A stretch of 19,402 nucleotides of DNA from Cyclostephanos tholiformis (Eukaryota; Bacillariophyta; Thalassiosirophyceae; Thalassiosirales; Thalassiosiraceae). The stretch is from assembly GCA_036939975.1 (NCBI GenBank), contig JALLPB010000235.1:1-19402 (forward strand). The letters run 5' to 3'. Below, in pieces: positions 15,682 through 19,402 of this stretch. Under the pieces are notes generated by a model. It saw nothing but the letters and a program-made list of their open reading frames with translations, was not told the origin of the DNA and did not search any database. Both the position numbers and the translations under genes were made by a program. Numbering within the stretch: the stretch's first letter is position 1; each line of letters opens with the position of its first letter.

Positions 15682-17030
15682 CATATGCCCATCAACTGCA
15701 TATGAAGATGTTCAAACACTTCATATGCATCCAAGATAAATGTGGGATGCAGTCAGTGATGGTGGTTTACAGCCTCAACCATTACACCAAAACATCCTTG
15801 CTTGGTCTAAATCGTACCCCAATAATCCAAAATTTGACCCCCAACTGCACAGGTGTATCATCAGTGTAAGGGTGCACCCATATGCCCATCCACAGCATTT
15901 GAAGGTGCTCAAACACTTCATATATATACGTTATGGATGTGGGATGCAGTCAGTGGTGGTTTCCAGCCTTGACTATGACATCACCATGTCTTTTGTCTTT
16001 TGGGTTCCACCTTACCCCCAAATTTCCCAAACTTGGCCCCCACCTGCACAGGTATAACAACAGTGTAGGGGTGCACCCATATGACCAAAATGCCCATCCA
16101 AAGCATTTGAAGGTGCTCAAACACTTTTTTGGGCTTTGCCTCACCCCAGCAACTTACCAAAAAATTGCCCCCCACCTGCATAGATGTACCAGCAGTGTAA
16201 GGGTACTTCCATATGCCCATCCATAGCAAATAAAGGTGCTCAAACACTTCATATACATCCAATATGAATGTAGGATGCAGTCAGTGGTGGTGGTTTAAAG
16301 CCTCAACCATTAAACTGAAACATCTCACTTAGGCTCTATCATACCCCAATGTTCCAAAATTTGGCCCTCACCTGCACAGGTATAACAACAGGGTAAAGTT
16401 GGACCCATATGCCCATTTACAGCATATGATTGTACTTGAACATTTTAAAAATATCCAATATGGATGTGGGATGCAGTCAGAGGTGGTTTACAGCTATGAC
16501 CATGACACCGCAAATGTCATTTTGGCTGTTTACCCCCAAATTTCTAAAATTTGACCCCCTCTAGCATAGGTATAATAGTGTAAGGGTGCACCCATATGCC
16601 CATCCACAGCATATGAAGATGCTCAAATACATCATATGCATCCAATATGGATGTGGGATGCAGTCAGTGGTGGTGGTTTACAGTCTCAACAATGACATTG
16701 TTATTTGAGCTCCGCCTTACCTCAAATTTCCATAACTTGACCCCCACCTGCAAAGGTATAACAAAAGGGTAAGGGTGTGCCATATGCCCATCCACAGCAC
16801 ATGAAGGTGCACAAACACTTCCTATTTATACAATATGGATGTTGGAAGCAGTCAGCGGTGGTGGTTTACAGCCTCAACCATGACACCACAATGTCATTTG
16901 GGCTCTGACTTACCCCAATGTTCCAAAATTTGACCCCCTCCGTCATAGGTTTAAAAGTGTAGGGGTGCACCCATATGCCCATCCACAGCATGTGAAGATG
17001 CTCAAACACTTCATATTATCTAGTGTGGGT
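15682..17030. repeat. Satellite array, about 7.3 copies of a unit near 190 bp
   Basis: Copies were indexed on CATATGCCCAT, which starts at about 15682, 15879, 16079, 16210, 16406, 16593, 16781 and 16972. Spacings are 197, 200, 131, 196, 187, 188 and 191 bp; the third copy is shortened and the last truncated. Each full unit runs CATATGCCCATCCACAGCAT, then GCTCAAACACTTCATA, then GGATGTGGGATGCAGTCAG, then GGTTTACAGCCTCAACCATG, a TACCCCAA..CCAAAATTTGACCC segment, and CCCACCTGCACAGGTATAAC with GTGTAAGGGTGCACC. Copies are diverged by substitutions and small indels, so the array is not recent. Long open frames through it on both strands arise from the repeat and are not counted as genes. The unit length is close to one nucleosome repeat. 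Confidence 0.85.
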
Positions 17031-17066
17031 GAAGCCAAATACTGCTGACACTCTGAGTGTTTATTT

Positions 17067-17282
17067 TTAAGTTTGAAGTATTATTTTGTATCTTTTTACA
17101 CTGGTACCCGCAGGCCCCTCCACACCAGTCTTGTAGAGTTTAGTCTTAGCTTTCCACACATATGCAATTTGCCCCATGGGTCCAATTTCTTGACCCCAAA
17201 TAATCAATTCTTCTGCTCCCACCTGCACTGATGCTGCAAGCGTCAGTTTTGACAATAAATTTCTATCAAGAGTATGGTACAT
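17067..17282 (-). other. Diverged relative of the satellite unit with a 71-codon frame
   Basis: On the plus strand GACCCCAAATAATCAATTC followed by GCTCCCACCTGCACTGATGC lines up with the satellite's ACCCCAAA..CCCCCACCTGCACAGG segment. On the minus strand the 71-codon frame contains AASVQVGAEELIIWGQEIGP, comparable to the PVQVGAKF-type reading that the array gives in the same orientation. It may preserve the ancestral sequence from which the unit was amplified, possibly a coding exon. No known domain. Confidence 0.3.
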
Positions 17283-17444
17283 TGATGATACTTTTTTTGA
17301 GTAAAAACTATGGCTGAAAAGTACAGTTTTTGCAATTTTAGATTTTTATTCCTATGTGGGCTTCTCGTACATTTTGTAAGTCAAAAATGATGCTGCCAAA
17401 GGGGGTTTATGAAGCTGCCAGCATCAATCGCTCCACCCAGACTA

Positions 17445-17541
17445 TACAATATATCCAATATGGATGTGGGATCAAGCAGCGGTGGTTTACAGGCCTCAAC
17501 CAAAATGTTGTTATGGGATCATTCACCTTACCCCAACTATC
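17445..17541 (+). repeat. Isolated partial satellite copy
   Basis: TATCCAATATGGATGTGGGAT, then AGCGGTGGTTTACAGGCCTC and a CACCTTACCCCAA segment match the middle of the satellite unit. It lies about 400 bp beyond the main array. Confidence 0.65.
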
Positions 17542-18498
17542 TGTCTTATTATTAGCGCTACCTAGTACATTAATGGTGGGGGGATGTGGAGGAGCTTATA
17601 TGATACTTCTTGCACGACAGAGACTCTTGCTACAAAACCATAACATTGGACAGATTTATCTCAACTCTTTTTATCATTTATTTCACTCTTCCTCTTTTGA
17701 TCTCACAGTTCAGCCTGGGATTCTCAATGTGGTGTCTGCTAGCTCCTTGGCTAGCCCTTCCGATCATCCTCCACACATGTCCACCAAAACAACGTCTCAT
17801 AACAGGGGATCCAGCTCAAAGAGCTCCAGACAATAAAATGGCACATTTGTCCGGGCATCCCTCCTTGGACGAGCAGGTCAGATCCTCAAGGAAGACGATA
17901 GTATATCGCACTTAGAACCAAGGGGGAATTTTTAGACAAGATAGACTCAGGGATATGTTCCAAATGATTTGTCATATATTAGACCTTATTTTGTGCTGTA
18001 AAAAAGAAGTTCACCATAGTCTCGAAAATCAGCATCTAGAGTAAACCATTGGCTAGTATATCAATGTCTCGTGAACCAGCTCCTCACAAGCCAGCGTCTC
18101 ATAAGCCAAGTTGTCGTAGTAAGCACTTGTTGACAAATGCCGGGATCATCCTTCAATTGTTTGAATGAAAGTTGTATGACTACTAGAACTGATCCTTATC
18201 AACAATGAACTATCTGATGGCACAAATCGTCCTATGGAGACTCGAAGTTAAGTGCAATCCAGTGGAAGGCAAATAATTCCAATTAATTATTTCAGATGAA
18301 GAAAAGGTCTAATGCAAATTGATTGATTCGGGAGGACAAGCCTAATGCAAAGAGCGGGAGGGAGAGTAGAGCGAAGATACCTTTTATATCTATGCGCTCC
18401 AATCCAATCTCTTGATATGATGGATGGGTACAGATGGGGGAAATAATATGGAACCCGGGCCAAAAACGCCAACGAAAACCAACGCAACTGAAAAAGAA
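17542..18498. other. Non-coding stretch with 3' UTR of the PC4 gene at its right end
   Basis: A plus-strand frame ending at 17836 (Leu/Ser-rich, ending SSSKSSRQ) runs through the partial satellite copy and has no recognisable domain, so I do not call it a gene. A small triplicated motif is at 18066-18110. Nothing else is recognised. Confidence 0.4.
18066..18110. repeat. Three imperfect copies of a 15-bp motif
   Basis: GTCTCGTGAACCAG, CTCCTCACAAGCCAG and CGTCTCATAAGCCAAG follow one another directly. A loose fourth copy (CGTCTCATAACAGG) is near 17791. Confidence 0.4.
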
Positions 18499-19045
18499 TC
18501 ATTCCTCGAGTTTTTTGATTTGCTTGTCCAAACTCCCGTCCATGATGACCCCACGAAGGGCTTTGTACTGCTCCAGGGTCAAGCTGATCCCCTTTTTACC
18601 AGGCAGCGTTTTCCCGTCCTTGTCATAAAACTTTTTCCGCAGGATGGGGGCAACATCGTGAGTCACATAATATTATGTGTCATTGGCGACATAGGCGAGA
18701 GATGGGGTCGAATTGAAATGAGGGCGCGATAATACGAGAAATCTCAATGTGAATAAATCCGAGACGCGAGCGCGCACAATTCTTTCTTATAAAATATACC
18801 TCTCGGATGTCCACTAGGACGTTCTCCTTCCACTTCCTAACAGTGCAGCGCTTCTTCGCGGCCAGCTCGAAGTAAGCCTCGCCGTCGTTATTGCGCTGCA
18901 CCCCCCCTCCCATCCTGTCATCGGAATCATCGTCCCCCCCATCATCCTCATCCTCCTCTTTAATCTGTTTTTTCGTTGGCTTCGCCTTTTTCGCCCTGGG
19001 AGGCTCTACCTCGTCCTCGGAATCGTCGACGGTCGTCTTCGGCAT
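18499..19045 (-). CDS. SUB1: PC4/Sub1-type transcriptional coactivator, ssDNA-binding
   Basis: Two exons, 19045-18800 and 18630-18499, join in phase 0 to give 125 aa. PC4/Sub1 proteins bind single-stranded DNA as dimers and act in RNA polymerase II transcription and DNA repair in the nucleus. Residues 1-55 are disordered and charged: [20 protein letters not shown] with a Lys-rich stretch (a likely nuclear localisation signal), then an Asp/Glu patch [14 protein letters not shown]. This acidic/Ser N-tail is typical of the family and often a CK2 target. The C-terminal domain runs from about residue 66 to 115: [20 protein letters not shown], then across the splice [20 protein letters not shown], then LTLEQYKAL. 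That is the PC4 beta-sheet core (VRKWKxxxxVDIREFY, [11 protein letters not shown]) with good agreement to plant and animal proteins. The frame stays open upstream to a Met at 19225, which would add 60 residues (see findings); MPKTT was chosen because it gives the family's usual length. Confidence 0.92.
18631..18799 (-). other. PC4 intron (169 nt)
   Basis: Donor CGAGAG|GTATAT. The acceptor is CGGAAAAAG|TTTTATGAC, with no polypyrimidine tract directly before it, but it is the first AG after roughly 100 AG-free bases, consistent with scanning from a branch point. Joining restores DIREFYDKDGK, which fixes the boundaries firmly. Confidence 0.88.
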
Positions 19046-19402
19046 CGCGATGAAATTGGCGAATGATAACGACGACGTTGAATGGCGATGTCTCCGGTGG
19101 TCGTTCCGAAGACGAATGATGCGGTGTGTCAACGTGAGGGAGAACGACGATGCGATGGACGGAAATACGGTCGGCAATGGAACGAGGAGGAGAAGATAGG
19201 GGGATGACGAAAGTCCTAAGACCATGTATGTGGTAATAAAAATAAATTTGTTCCTTTTTTTTTTGTTGTTTTGGTCTGGAAGAGCATAAAAAAATCTCTA
19301 CTGGAGTTGAGGGAATAGGGAGAGAATGAGAGAGCAGGAGATACCGAAGGATACGCTGTTTAGACAAATGCAAACGACATGATTTCTCCTAAATCATAGA
19401 TA
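19046..19402. promoter_or_regulatory. Upstream region of the PC4 gene
   Basis: It contains the 5' UTR and promoter, including a 10-nt T-run near 19255-19264 and a GAGAGAATGAGAGAG purine run near 19320. Part of it (19046-19225) is an open frame joined to the PC4 start. Confidence 0.4.

Noticed and set aside
15740..16262. Open frames of 64 to 105 codons through the satellite
   Set aside because: They follow the repeat on both strands, differ from copy to copy and show no domain.
15682..17030. CRISPR array
   Set aside because: The whole unit of about 190 bp is repeated; there are no short repeats separated by unique spacers, and the genome is eukaryotic.
17354..17836. 160-codon plus-strand frame
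   Set aside because: It runs through a partial satellite copy, has no recognisable domain, and its composition looks like translated non-coding DNA.

Overview
The window looks like nuclear DNA of a stramenopile alga, most likely a centric diatom. Four things point that way. Genes are interrupted by short spliceosomal introns (76 to 169 nt). One enzyme begins with a signal peptide ending in an ASAFAS motif, the diatom plastid-import signature. One large gene resembles what I recall as a diatom-specific protein family. The cyclic-nucleotide-dependent kinase has the many-domain layout of protist PKGs. No rRNA, tRNA, CRISPR array or bacterial operon is visible. Exon joins below were worked out by hand from reading frame and splice consensus and have no transcript support.

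Layout. Positions 1-3587 are AT-rich and repeat-derived. A gag-like ORF (269-682) is cut by a 1467-bp element (683-2149) with perfect 18-bp terminal inverted repeats, a 3-bp AAT target duplication, GGGTAA/TTACCC-rich subterminal regions, and inside it duplicated fragments of an FAD-oxidoreductase-like N-terminus. Positions 3588-14068 are gene-dense: a 652-aa unrecognised protein (-), diverging from a 903-aa acylation-motif-bearing cyclic-nucleotide-dependent protein kinase (+, three exons); convergent with it an 804-aa eIF2A (-, two exons, joined by a probable GC-AG intron); diverging from that a 429-aa plastid-targeted zinc-less MDR reductase of the quinone/enoyl-thioester reductase group (+, three exons). 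Base composition rises visibly in GC through the eIF2A and reductase genes. Positions 14069-18498 are again AT-rich and hold a satellite array with a unit of about 190 bp (15682-17030) and diverged relatives of that unit. Positions 18499-19045 carry a PC4/Sub1-type transcription coactivator (-, two exons).

The genes are unrelated housekeeping and signalling genes, not a pathway. The shared structure is divergent pairs with short promoters of about 350 to 390 bp. The most interesting items are the gene-fragment-carrying TIR element, the N-terminal MG..CC exon of the kinase together with its unusual phosphate-binding-cassette residues, a possible plastid/cytosol dual product from the reductase gene, and the nucleosome-length satellite.
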